A DNA stretch of 64,000 nt from Sapria himalayana (lineage: Eukaryota; Streptophyta; Magnoliopsida; Malpighiales; Rafflesiaceae): positions 24,379 to 88,378 of the forward strand of contig JAREIK010005490.1 in the NCBI GenBank assembly GCA_029783825.1. Direction: 5' to 3'. This document shows positions 24,699 to 37,500 of this stretch, one piece after another. The notes under the pieces were generated by a model. That model ran no database searches. It saw nothing but the letters and a program-made list of their open reading frames with translations, and was not told the DNA's origin. The translations under genes and the position numbers were made by a program. Each line of letters starts with the position of its first letter. Position 1 is the first letter of the stretch.

Positions 24699-27528
24699 AA
24701 AAAATTTCAAAAATAATTTTTTCGTTATTTCATTGTTTAAATAAAACCTATAAACCACTAAATGACTAAAATATAAATTGCTAAAGTCATAAACGAAAAA
24801 ACTTCTAAATACTAAAAATATTAAACTGGTATACATTAATAATAATTCATAAATCTCATTTTAATTTTTATTCAGTATAATTTTAAAATTTTATTTTAAT
24901 TATTTATCAGTTTATTTTTATAGAAATATTAATTACAAAATAAATTATTAGTGAGACAGATCTAATTTAAATTAGACTGGTATACCCAAAATAATAAAGA
25001 ATAAATCTCAATATTATCTTTTTCATTATAATTTTAAATATTCATTTTAATTATTTATTTGTTTATTTTTATATAAATATTAATTAAAAAATAAATTATG
25101 AGTTAGACATATAATTTATATAAATTTATTTTCATCAAAAAAATATGGATAAACTTTTTAATCGAAAAAAAAATTCAAAAAAACAAATTATTATATAATA
25201 ATATATTTTGATTTTTTTTGAATCATTTTAGTTTTTTTTATTATATTTTAATTGATATCTATTTTATTAATAATAGATTTTTAATTTATTTTTTGATTAT
25301 TTTTAGAATATTTTATCAATAAAATTGTTTATATTGAATTTATATGATATATAAATATAATGGTTATTATAACAAAATATTAAATTCACATTTGAAAAAT
25401 ATTTAAAAATTATTATATTTTCAAATGTTATAACCTTTGAAAATATCAAAAACTAATAAAAATAAATATTTTGTTATTTTAATTTTTAAATAACACCTAT
25501 AAACCACTAAATGCATACATAGTAAAATCAGTAAACTCTTAAGTCCAATAATGCCTAAATACATAAACTATTAAACTGCTATATACTACTTAATAATTAA
25601 GAAATCTAATGTTTATTTCAATTTATTATTATTTTAAATATTCATTTTAATTATTTATAAGTTTATTTTATAGAAATATTTATTACAAAATAAATTATGA
25701 GTGCGACAAATATAATTTAAATAATTTATTTTTAATCAAAAAAATATATACGCTTATAAAAGAAGTAAAATTTTAAAAATAAAAATTATTATCCAGTAAT
25801 ATTTTTTACTTTAATTTTGAATCAATTTGGGTTTTGTAAATATTTTTTAATTAATATCAATCTTATTAATAATAGATTATTAATTTAATCTTTGATCATT
25901 ATTATAATATCTATCATTAAAATTGTTAATATTGAATTTATACGATATATAATTAGTAAGATTAATATAATTATACATAGTATTCACATTTCAAAATATT
26001 TTAAATATTATTATATTTTCAAAGGTTATATAACCTAAGACAATGAGAAAAAATTACAAACTTTTTTTTTGTTATTTTATTGTTTTAAAAAACTTATTAA
26101 CCACTAAATGCCTAAAAACATAAATCACTAAAGTCATAAATTAAAAAATCTCTAAATACTTAAAGCATTAAACTGGTATATAGTAATAATCAATCATAAA
26201 TCTCATTTTAAATTTTATTCAGTATAATTTCAAATTTTTATTTTAATTATTTATCAGTTTATTTTTATAGAAATATTAATTACAAAATGAATTATTAGAG
26301 AGATGGATCTAATTTAAATTAAACCTGTATCACTAAATAATAAATAATAAATCTTATTTTTTTTATTATAATTTTAAATGTTCATTTTAATTAATTATTT
26401 GTTTATTTATATATAAATATTAATTACAAAATAAATTATGAGTTAGACAAATATAATTTATATATATTATTTTTCATCAAAAAAATATAGATAAACTTAT
26501 TAAAATAAAAAAAAATTAAAAACAAAAAATTATTATATAGTATTATATTTTTCTTTGCTTCTAAATCATTTAAAGTTTTGTATTTATATTTTAATTAATA
26601 TCTATTTTATTATTAATAGATTATTAATTTATTTTTTGATGATCCAGACCCATCCCATAGGTTCAAAATATCGCGACGGGACGAGACGTAGATCGGGGAT
26701 TTTGGGTAGGATAAAACATTCCGGGACGCAACGGAGTTCAGACATTTTTTTAAATTTATTTTGTTCAAACCGGCCAAGTTAGTTCATGTCGAAACCTTTT
26801 GTTGTACCATTTATCTTTCCTTAGTTATGTATCTTTCAAACTCAAATTGGGCCAATTTTGTTTTGTCAAATAGGCTAAATACCACAAACGAGTTCCATTA
26901 CCTTGTCAAAAGCTTTGATGTGCAAAAAAAATATAAATATTAAATAGAACGTGACCGAGTTGTGTGCTTAATTTGGTTCTTTATTTTTTCACAAGTTGGC
27001 TTTGTTCGGCCGAGTGAAAGTTAACCATAATAGCAATACTACATTTTTTAAACAATTGCTTAAAATATTAAGGAATAGCTAAAGATGACCACAAACACTG
27101 GTAGCAGCAATTACTACTTAAGTAATTGCTAAAATTAGGCAGCTTAATATAACAAAAAAATATACAACTAATAACAACTATGATAATTATCATTTCAAAG
27201 GTCCGTCCCGGAACAGCAACGAAAATCCAAACCCAATTAATTATCTCTTCTACAACTCCTCCCTTTTCTTCCTCAACTATAGAAGGACAACCAAAGATGA
27301 AAATGTGTTAATAATGTAGACATAAATTTCTAAGATGATAGAGTAATAAAAAAACAAAATATTACCTTTTAAAATTTAATACACCCATTCGAAATTTAGT
27401 TGGCGAACTATAGTGTAAAAATATTTGGATCTTGTGACCCCTCTGAAAATTGTAATTGAACCATATTTTTATTAAATTGAATGAATAAAAGAAGTAAAAG
27501 TGAAATTAAAATTTACAAGATTTGTATA

Positions 27529-29672
27529 CTGACCTGATTTATTATCATCAAGGTGTTGAACTAATTCTTCAATTTAAATAGGTTTGTTTGAGCTTCTCAA
27601 CCAATCTTGTAGACATATGAGAACTTCAGCTATAATAGGTGTTAAAGAACTCCTAAATTTATCTAAAGTTCTCCCCCCATTGCTATATGTAGATTCGTAG
27701 GCAACAGTAGATGCTTGGATAGCAAATACATCCCTTGCTTCATTTGCCAAAGAAGGATACCTAACCTCATTTACCTTCCACTAGTTTAGAAGATCAAAAT
27801 CAATTCTATTTTTTTTCAAATTTTTCCTCCAAGTACCTATCCAACTCTTCCAAAGCTGCAACTTCTTGTTCTTTCTCCAATTCAACAAAAAAAATCAACA
27901 TAAGTATCACTACCATCAAAGAAATCATCATTTTTCTTCAACACAGTAGAAGAGAAATCTTCTTCTTTTGATTCATCTTCATTTAAATCTTTATAATCTT
28001 ACATCATCTCATTTAAGGCATTTATAACCTTTTTTACCAAATTTTTAGCCAATTCCTCTCCATAATGCTAAGTGTACTTAACCGTGAGATATTTGAGCTT
28101 ATATCTAGGATTCAACACTACTGCTACAAAAAGAAAAATATTTGTTGATTGAAGAGAACCCCAATATTTGTTGAATTTATGCCTCATTTTCATACCCATT
28201 TCAGACACCATTGTATCTCTACTATTTTCACAAAGCTCAATTTTTTCGAAATTCGAATAATCTCAGGAAAATAAACACAAGAGGTAGAATATTATGAGCC
28301 AGAAAATTTAAAATGTTACCTTATAAAAAGTTTAAAAGAAATGAGCCAAAATTTTGGCGTTTGTTCAGTCTCTCTCAGTTGAAACGTTTGAACCAAACTT
28401 CTTCAAATAACTTTTGTCTTTTCCTCCAACTTATTAAAATTCTTTTTGATAATTTATATCAAATTGTAGCATCATATATGTTGAATTCCATCTTGTAGGA
28501 CAATCTAATTGCAATGAAGATCCATATGTCAAGTTTGCTTCTTCAACACATAACTTAAACATATCTAATCTTTTAGGACTGCTCCTCACATATTTCACCA
28601 CACCTCTAATTTTTTGAATAGCACCCTCAACTACTGCAATGCCATCTCTGACTATTAAGTTTAGGATATGAGCACAACATCTCATATGAAAATGCTCGCC
28701 TCTCAAAGGTACAACACTTTTCTTCAAAAGCCTTTTTTTTATTTGTTCAACTGCAACAACATTATTTGATGCATTATCAACAGTAATGCACATCAACTTT
28801 CTCAAACCCCATTCATTCATGCAAAACTCAATAGCATTTCTAATAATAACTTCAACATGACTTTTAATTACACAAAAGTTCAAAAGCCTTTTATGCATAT
28901 TCCATTGAAAATCAATGGAATGAACTGTCAAACATATATAAAACAGATTTTGAATGCTAGTCCAAGTGTCGGTAGTCAATGAAACATTATAACAATGAGA
29001 TGGTATGCTATCAAATAATTTTTTCCTTTCCTTCACAAACAAAGAAAAACAATCCCTTAGTGTGGGGTGCCTAGATGGAATTTTAAATTGAGGCACACTA
29101 ACTTCACAAAACTTTTTAAACTCATCCCTCTCAACAAAACAAAAAGACAATTCATCTTTTATGATCATTTTCACCAAAGGCTTCCAAACTAGTTGTTGAT
29201 CAAATTTCCAACAAGTTAATTTGTTATCCTCTGAACTAGTACCTTTAGTGTAACTTAACAAAGATTGTGATTTGTCTTTACCTTTGTGAGCTTCTATTAA
29301 GTCTTTTTTGTGTGGAAATTTCCTATAAGTCTCTCTCAAGTATTTCCATAAACCCAAAGTACCTTGATCACTTTTTTCCAAATATAATTTCCTACACCAT
29401 ATACAAGCTGCCCTGCCAGTTTCATTTCCCTCTGAATCAACTAATATCTCATAAGTTTCCTAAATAGTAGACTTATACTTTTTATGAGCTAGAGGTTCAG
29501 ATGTACCTTGACTTTCTTTTACAATTGGAATTGGAGAACCTACCATAACAATAGCAGGGTTCGTGAAAGGATGATGATTGGATTTACCAGTACTTTGATC
29601 ATTTGAGATGTGATCATCTTCAATTTATTGTATTTTTCATTTACCACTGGATTGTTCCATCTGCATTGCCAT
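27529..29672 (-). pseudogene. hAT-2 transposase pseudogene, longest open core
   Basis: The reconstructed span, about 715 codons, is close to the usual 650-700 residues of RICESLEEPER-type transposases. The ATG is at 29672. Disabling changes are TGA (29637-29639), TAA (29625-29627) and TAG in place of Trp (29460-29462). After these, a 315-codon open stretch (28434-29381) carries the BED-finger tail (GTLGLWKYLRETY), VSLTTDTWTS with the first catalytic Asp at residue 138, ITVDNASNN with the second Asp at 202, RCCAHILNL at 234-242 and DCPTRWNSTY at 293-302. A +1 frameshift after YQKEF ends it. Further stops (TGA 28365-28367, TAG 28068-28070) and small frameshifts precede the dimerisation domain, which reads on the minus strand around 27600-27800. 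The gene is dead, but the family is clear. Confidence 0.9.
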
Positions 29673-30243
29673 TAATTAATATGATATGTCAAGAATAAAT
29701 ACATATAAATATTTCAAACAAGCAAGCTCTACAAAACTGACTCTAACACATTCAGCCCACTCATTCGGCCCAACCACAACACCACAACCAATACTCAACA
29801 AAACTAACTAAGACACATAATAATAATAATAATTAATCACTCAATTCTCTTCAGAAAAACAAACCAAAAGGCTGGTGTCATCTAAGACACGGTCGAGGCA
29901 ACCAGAAGTGCGACGGACAAGGGCTGGATCTAATTGAACTTGGCTGGAACGGCATGAGGTGGCCTAGAACTCGTCGGAACAGCAATAGGTGCGTCAGAAT
30001 TGGATGGTTAGTAGTGGAATTGGTGGCATCTTCATGTTATATATTATATATATATATATTCATATTTCGAGTATCGATTTTTTAGGTCGGGATGGTTCTC
30101 GGGATGAATATTGTTTAAGATCTGAAACCATCCCAAAAGAAAAAATACGTGACAAAATGGGACGAGAAAAGTCAAAGTCAATAGATTTTTATCAGTCCCG
30201 ATTCTTTCGGGACAAGACTTCGAGTTGGGTTGCGAATCTCTGA

Positions 30244-30261
30244 GTCCCGTGAGCAGCCCTA
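30244..30261 (-). repeat. hAT-2 5' terminal inverted repeat
   Basis: TAGGGCTGCTCACGGGAC read on the minus strand, identical to the hAT-3 5' TIR (53511-53528). The neighbouring CTAAATGC at 30262-30269 is the expected target octamer. Confidence 0.9.
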
Positions 30262-31506
30262 CTAAATGCATATAAAGTTAAATCAGTAAACTTTTAAATC
30301 CCATAATTCCTAAATATATAAACCATTAAACTTCTATATACTTCTTAATAATTAATAAATCTATTTTTTATTGCTATTTATTATATTTTTAAATATTATT
30401 TTAATTATTTATTAGTGTATTTATTTAAAATATATAATACAAAATAAATTATGAGTGGGACAAATATAATTTAAATAATATATTATTTATCTAATAAAAA
30501 TATAAGCTTATAAAAGAACTATAAATTTAAAATTTAAAAATTATTATCAAGTAATATAAGTTACTTTAATTTTGAACCAATTTGGGTCTTGTAAATATTT
30601 TTTAATTAATATCTATCTTAATATTAATAATTTATAAATTTAAATTTTGATCATTATTATAATATCTATCAATAAAATTATTTATATTAAATTTATATGA
30701 TATATAATTATTAATAATATTATAACAAAATATTATATTAAAATTTTAAAAAATTTTAAATATTATTATATTTTCAAATGTTATAACCTATGAAAATGAT
30801 AAAAAATTATAGAAATTTTTTTAGTTATTTTATTTTTTTAAATAAAACCAATAATCCACTAAAAGCCTAAAAACATAAATCGCTAAACTCCAAACGACAA
30901 AACCTCTAAATACTTAAATCATTAAACTGGTATATTAATAATAAATCATAAATCTAATTTTAATTTTTATTCAGTATAATTTTAAATTTTTATTTTAATT
31001 ATTTATCAATTTATTTTATATAAATATTAATTACAAAATAAATTATTAGTGAGGTAGATCTAATTTAAATTAAACCTGTATCCCTAAATAATAAATAATA
31101 AATCTCATTTTTTTTCATTATAATTTTAAATATTCATTTTAATTATTTATTTGTTTATTTATATATAATTATTAATTACAAAATAAATTAAGTTAGACAA
31201 ATATAATTTATATAAATTATTTTTCATCAAAAAATTATTGATACACTTTTTAAAAGAAAAAAAAATTTCAAAACAAAAAATTATTATATAGTAATATATT
31301 TTACTTATCTTCTGAATCATTTTAGGTTTTGTAATTATATTTTAATTGATATCTATCTTATTAATAATAGGTTATTAATTTATTTTTTGATCATTATTAG
31401 AATATTTATAAATAAAATTCTTTATATTGAATTTATATGATATATAAATATAATGATTATTATAACTAAATATTGTATTCACATTTAAAAAAAATTTAAA
31501 AATTAT

Positions 31507-31540
31507 TATATTTTCAAAGGTTATAACCTTTGAAAATATA
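31507..31540. repeat. Perfect 34-bp palindrome in satellite monomer
   Basis: Half-site TATATTTTCAAAGGTTA followed by its exact reverse complement; no spacer. Confidence 0.95.
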
Positions 31541-34500
31541 AAAAAATAATAAAAATAAATTTTTAATTATTTTATTTTTTTAATAAAACCTATATACCAC
31601 TTAATGAATACACAGTTAAATCATGAAATGTTTAAACCTCATAATGCCTAAATACATAAACCATTAAACCGCTATATACTACTTAATAATTAATAAATCT
31701 AATTTTTATTTCTATTTATTATAATTTTAAATATTCATTTTATTTATTTATTAGTTTATTTTTATAGAAATATTTATTACAAATTAAATTATGAGAGCGA
31801 CATATATATTTTAATTAATTTATTTTTTTTCCAAAAAAATATATGCTTATAAAAGAAGTAAAAATTTAAAAATTAAAAATTATTATCCAGTAATATATTT
31901 TACTTTATTTTGAATCAATTTGTGTTTTGTAAATATTTTTTAATTAATATCAATCTTTTTATTAATAGTTTATTAATTTAAATTTTATCATTATTATATT
32001 ATCTATCAATAAAATTGTTTATATTGAATTTATATGATATATAATTATTAATATTATTATAACTAAATATTGTATTGACATTTCAAAAAATTTTAAATAT
32101 TATTATATTTTCAAAGGTTATAACCTATGAAAATGAGAAAAAATTATAATTTTTTTTGTTATTTTATTATTTAAATAAAACCTATAAACCACAAAATGCC
32201 TAAAAACATAAATCGCGAAACTACTAAATGATAAAACCTCTAAATACTTAAACCATTAAACTGGTAAACATTATTAATAATATCATAAATCTCATTTTAA
32301 TTTTTATACGGTATAATTTTAAATTTTTATTTTAATTATTTATCAGTTTATTTTTATAGAAATATTAATTACAAAATAAATTATTAGTGAGACAGATCTA
32401 ATTTAAATAATTTATTTTTCATCAAAAAAAATATATATCCTTATAAAAAGAGGCAAAATTATAAAAACAAAAATTTATTATTTAGTAATATATTTTATTT
32501 TTATTTTGAATCATTTTTGATTTGCAATTATATTTTAATTTATATAATTCTTATTAATAATAGTTTATTAATTTTTTATTGATCATTATTATAATATCTA
32601 TTAATAAAATTATTTATATTGAGTTTACATTATATATAATTATTAAGATTATTATTACTGAATATTATATTCACATTTAAATAAAATTAAAAATTATTAT
32701 AATTTCAAAGGTTATAACCTTCAAAAATTAAAAAAAATCAAAAAATTAAATTTTTTATTTTTTAATTCTTTAAATAAAAACTATAAATCATTAAAGGCCT
32801 AAACACTTAAATCACTAAACTCCAAAATACCTAAATACTTAAACCATTAAACTAGTATATCCTGAATAAAAAATAATAAATCTTATTTAATTTGAATTCA
32901 TTATAGTTTTAAATATTCATTTTAATTATTTATTAGTTTATTTTTATTGAATTATAAATTAAAAATAAATTATGAGGGAGACAAATATAATATAAATAAT
33001 TTACTTTTAATAAAAAAAATATAAACTTATTAAAAGAAAAAAAACATCAAATAAATTATTATTTAGTAATATATTTTATTTTGATTTTGAATAAATTTAC
33101 ATTTTGCACATATATTTTAAATAACATCTTTCTTATTAAATTAGTTTATTAATTTATTTTTTGATCATTAATATAATATCTATCAATATAATTGTTTATA
33201 TTGAATTTACATGATATATAATTATTAAGAGTATCATAACTAAATATTGTATTCACATATAAAAAAATTTTAAAAATTGTTATATTTTCAAAGGTTATAA
33301 CCTTCAAAAATGATAAAAAATAATAAAAATAATTTTTTTTGTTATATCATTGTTTAAATAAAACTTATAAACCATTAAATGCCTAAAGACATAAATCTCT
33401 AAACTCCTAAACCCCGAAGCCCCTAAATACTTAAACATTTAAACTCGTAAACCTATACATATAATTTAAATAATATATTGAAAAATTAATTACAAAATAA
33501 ATTATGAGTGATACAAATATAATTTAAATAATTTAATTTTCATCAAAAAAATATACAAGCTTTTTAAAAGAAGTAAAAACTAAAAAACAAAAATTATTAT
33601 TTAGTAATAAATTTTACATTGTTTTTGAATCATTTTAGGTTTTTTAATTATATATTAATTTATATCTATCATATTAATAATAGCATATTAATTAATTTTT
33701 GATAATTGATATCATATCTATCTATAAAATTGTTTATATTTAGCTTATATTATATATAATTATATTGATTATTATTACTAAATATTGTCTTCACATTTTT
33801 AAAAAAATTTAAAATTATTATATTTTCAAAGGTTATAACATTTGAAAATGTGAAAAAAAAACAAAAATATTTTTTTTGTTATTTCATTGTTTAAATAAAA
33901 CCTTAAACCACTAAATGCCTAAAAATATAAATCACTAAACTCCTAAACGATAAAACCTCTAAATACTTAAACCATTAAACTGGTAAACATTAATAATAAT
34001 TCATAAATCTCATTTTAATTTTTATTCATTATAATTTTAAATTTCTTTTTAATTATTTATCAGTTTATTTTTATAGAAATATTAATTAAAAAATAAATTA
34101 TTAGTGAGACAAATATAATTTAAATAATTTATATTTCATCAAAAAAAATATTAGGCTATATATATAGGCACAATTTTAAAAACAAAAATTTATTATTTAG
34201 TAAAATATGTTATTTTGATTTTATATCATTTTAGATTTTGCATTTATATTTTAATTTATATCATTCTATTTAATAATAGTTTATTAATTATTTATTGATC
34301 ATTATTATAATATCTATTAATAAAATTATTTATATTGAGTTTACATTATATATAATTATTAAGATTTTTATAACTAGATATTATACTCACATTTAAAAAA
34401 AATTAAAAATTATTATATTTTCAAAGCTTATAACCTTCAAAAATTAAAAAAAACAAAAAATTAAATTTTTTGTTTTATCATTCTTTAAATAAAAACTATA

Positions 34501-37500
34501 AATCACTAAAGGCATAAACACTTAAATCACTACACCCCAAAATACCTAAATACCTAAACCATTAAAACTGTATATCCTGAATAATAAATAAAAAATCTCA
34601 CTTTTATTTGTATTCATTATAATTTTAAATATTCATTTTAATTATTTATTAGTTTATTTTTATAGAATTATAATCTACAAAATATATTATGTGGAAGAAA
34701 AATATAATTTAAATAATATACTTTTAAGAACAAAAAATATAAACTTATAAAAAGAAGCAAAACATCAAAAACATTATTATTTAGTAATTTATTTTACTTT
34801 GATTTTGAATAAATTTAGGTTTTGCAAAAATATTTTAAAAAATATCTATTTTATTTATAATAGTTTATTAATTAATTTTTTTATCATTATTATAATATCT
34901 ATCAATATAATTGTTTATATTGAATTTATATGATATATAATTATTATTATTATCATAACTAAATATAGTATTCAAAGGTTATAACCTTCAAAATTGAGAA
35001 AAAATAACAAAAAATAATTTTTTTTGTAATATCATTGTTTAAATAAGGCTTATAAACATTTAAATACCTAAACACATAAATCTCTAAACTCTTAAGCCCC
35101 GAAGCACCTAAATACTTAAACCTTTAAACTTGAAAACCTTAAATATAAGTTAAATAATTTATTGAAATATTAATTACAAAATAAATTATGAGTTATACAA
35201 ATATAATTTAAATAATTTATTTTTTATCAAAAAAATATATAATCTTATAAAATGAAGCAAACACTAAAAAACAAAAATTATTATATAGTAATAAATTTAC
35301 TTTGATTTTTAATCATTTTAGTTTTTGTAATTAAATTTTAATTTATATCTATCATATTAATAATAGTTTATTAATTTATTTTTTGATAATTGATATAATA
35401 TTTATCAATAAAATTATTTATATTTAGTTTATATTATATATTGTTATAATAATTATTATTACTAAATATTGTATTCACATTTTTAAAAAATTTTAAAATT
35501 ATTATATTTTCAAAGGTTTTAATCTTTTAAAATTTGAAAAAATATCAAAAATATTTTATTTATTTTTTAATTGTTTATATTGAATTTATATGATATTTAA
35601 ATATAATGATTATTATAACTAAAAATTGAATTTACTTTTGAAAAGAATTTTAAAATTATTATATTTTCAAAGATGAAAAAATAAAACCTATAAACCCATA
35701 AATGCCTAAACACTTAAATCAATAACTCCTATATCTCTAAAACCATAAATAATAAATAATAATTTTTTTAAACCGGTAATCCTAAATTATCAATAATAAA
35801 TCTCAATATTATTTTTTTTATTATAATTTTAAATATTCATTTTAATTATTTATTTGTTTATTTTTATATAAATATTAATTACAAAAAAAATTATGAGTTA
35901 GACAAATATAATTTATATAAATTATTTTTCATCAAAAAATATTGATAAACTTATAAAAAGAATAACAAATTTAAAAACTAAAATTTATTATATAGTAATA
36001 TATTTTGCTCTCCTTCTGAATCATTTTAGATTTTGTAATTATATTTTAATTGATATCTATCTTATTAATAATGTTTATTAATTTATTTTTTGATCATTAT
36101 TAGAATATTTATCAATAAAATTGTTTATATTGAATTTATATGATATATAAATATAATGATTATTATAACTAAATATTGAATTCACTTTTGAAAAAAAATT
36201 AAAAATTATTATATTTCCATTTCCAAAGGTTATAAACTTTGTAAAATTGAAAAAATAATAAAAATAAATTTTATGTTATTTTATTTTTTAAATAAAAGCT
36301 ATAAACCACTAAATGCTTACATAGTTATATCAGTAAACTCCTAAACCCCGTAATGTCTAAATACATAATCCATTAAACAGCTATATACTACTTAATAATT
36401 AGTAAATTGAATTTTTAGTTCAATTTATTATTATTTTAAATATTCATTTTAATTATTTATTAGTTTATTATTATAGAAATTTTTATTACAAAATAAATAA
36501 TGAGTGCGACACATATAATTTAAATAATTTATTTTTAGTAAAAAAATATATATACGCATTTAAAAGAAGTATAAAAGAAGTATTAATAAAAATTAAAAAT
36601 TATTATCAACTAATATATTTTACATTAATTTTGAATCAATTTGGGTTTTGTAAATATTTTTTAATTAATATCTATCGTATTATAAATAGTTTATTAATTT
36701 AATTTTTGATCATTACTATAATATCTATCAAAAAAATTGTTTATATTTATTTTATATGATATAGAATTATTAAAATTATTATAAATAAATATTGTATTCA
36801 AATTTCAAAAAATTTTAAATATTATTAAATTTTCAAAGGTTATAACATTTGAATATTACAAGAAATTACAATTTTTTTTGTTATTTTATTATTTAAATAA
36901 AACCTATAAATCAATAAATGCCTAAAAACATAAATCGCTAAACTCCTAAATGACAAAACCTCAAAATACTTAAACCATTAAACTGGTATACATTAATAAT
37001 AAATCATAAATCTCATTTTTATTTTTATTCAGTATATTTTTAAATTTTTATTTTAATTATTTATCTATTTATTTTTATAAAAATATTAATTACAAAATAA
37101 ATTATTAGTGAGACAGATATAACGTAAATTAAACGGGTATACCCTAAATAAAAAATAATAAATCTTATTTTTTTTTCATTATAATTTTTAATATTCATTT
37201 TAATTATTCATTTTTTATTTTTATATAAATATTAATTAAAAAATAAATTATGAGTTAGACAAATATAATTCAGGTAAATTATTTTTAATCAAAAAAATAT
37301 AGATAAACTTTTTTAAATAAAAAAAATTCAAAACAAAAAAGTATTATATAGTAATATAATTTGTTTTGCTTATGAATCATTTTATGTTTTATAATTATAT
37401 TTTAATTAATATCTATCTTATTAATAATAGATTATTAATTTATTTTTTGATCATTATTAAAATATTTATCACTAAAATTATTTATTTTGATATATGATAT

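Larger units (their letters stand above)
13745..26640 (-). repeat. Satellite array, reverse block 2b (with higher-order order)
   Basis: This is a long uninterrupted run of reverse satellite. Approximate box order left to right: B 13860, L 14390, I 14980, H 15580, G 16180, unassigned 16760, F 17170, E 17730, D 18300, K 18780, A 19380, C 19970, B 20190, J 20710, L 21310, I 21910, H 22470, G 23030, E 23640, D 24220, C 24750, B 24970, A 25500, C 26100, B 26310. The run L-I-H-G appears twice, 6.9 kb apart. Type L is diagnosed by CTTACTTACTTAAAT, I by a TAAATGACAAAACTTC-like box, G by ACACCTAAATG with AATAGGTATACC. The block ends inside a monomer (TTATTTTTTGAT) where hAT-2 is truncated. No gene seen. 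Confidence 0.88.
26641..30261 (-). mobile_element. hAT-2: hAT element, minus strand, 3' end truncated
   Basis: This copy of the same hAT family lies on the minus strand. Its 5' TIR is intact at 30244-30261 (read inward TAGGGCTGCTCACGGGAC) and abuts CTAAATGC, the reverse complement of GCATTTAG. Its other end stops at GATCCAGACC, equivalent to about position 4882-4885 of hAT-1, so roughly 80 bp including the 3' TIR is missing. The junction shows GATC microhomology with the satellite motif TTTTTTGATC. It keeps both the ~300-bp transposase segment lost in hAT-1 and the ~170-bp 5' segment lost in hAT-3, so it is internally the most complete copy. An (AT)n tract lies at 30038-30060. Confidence 0.9.

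Noticed and set aside
26641..30261. hAT-2 as an active autonomous transposon
   Set aside because: It has several stops and frameshifts and lacks the 3' TIR, although its 315-codon core is open.
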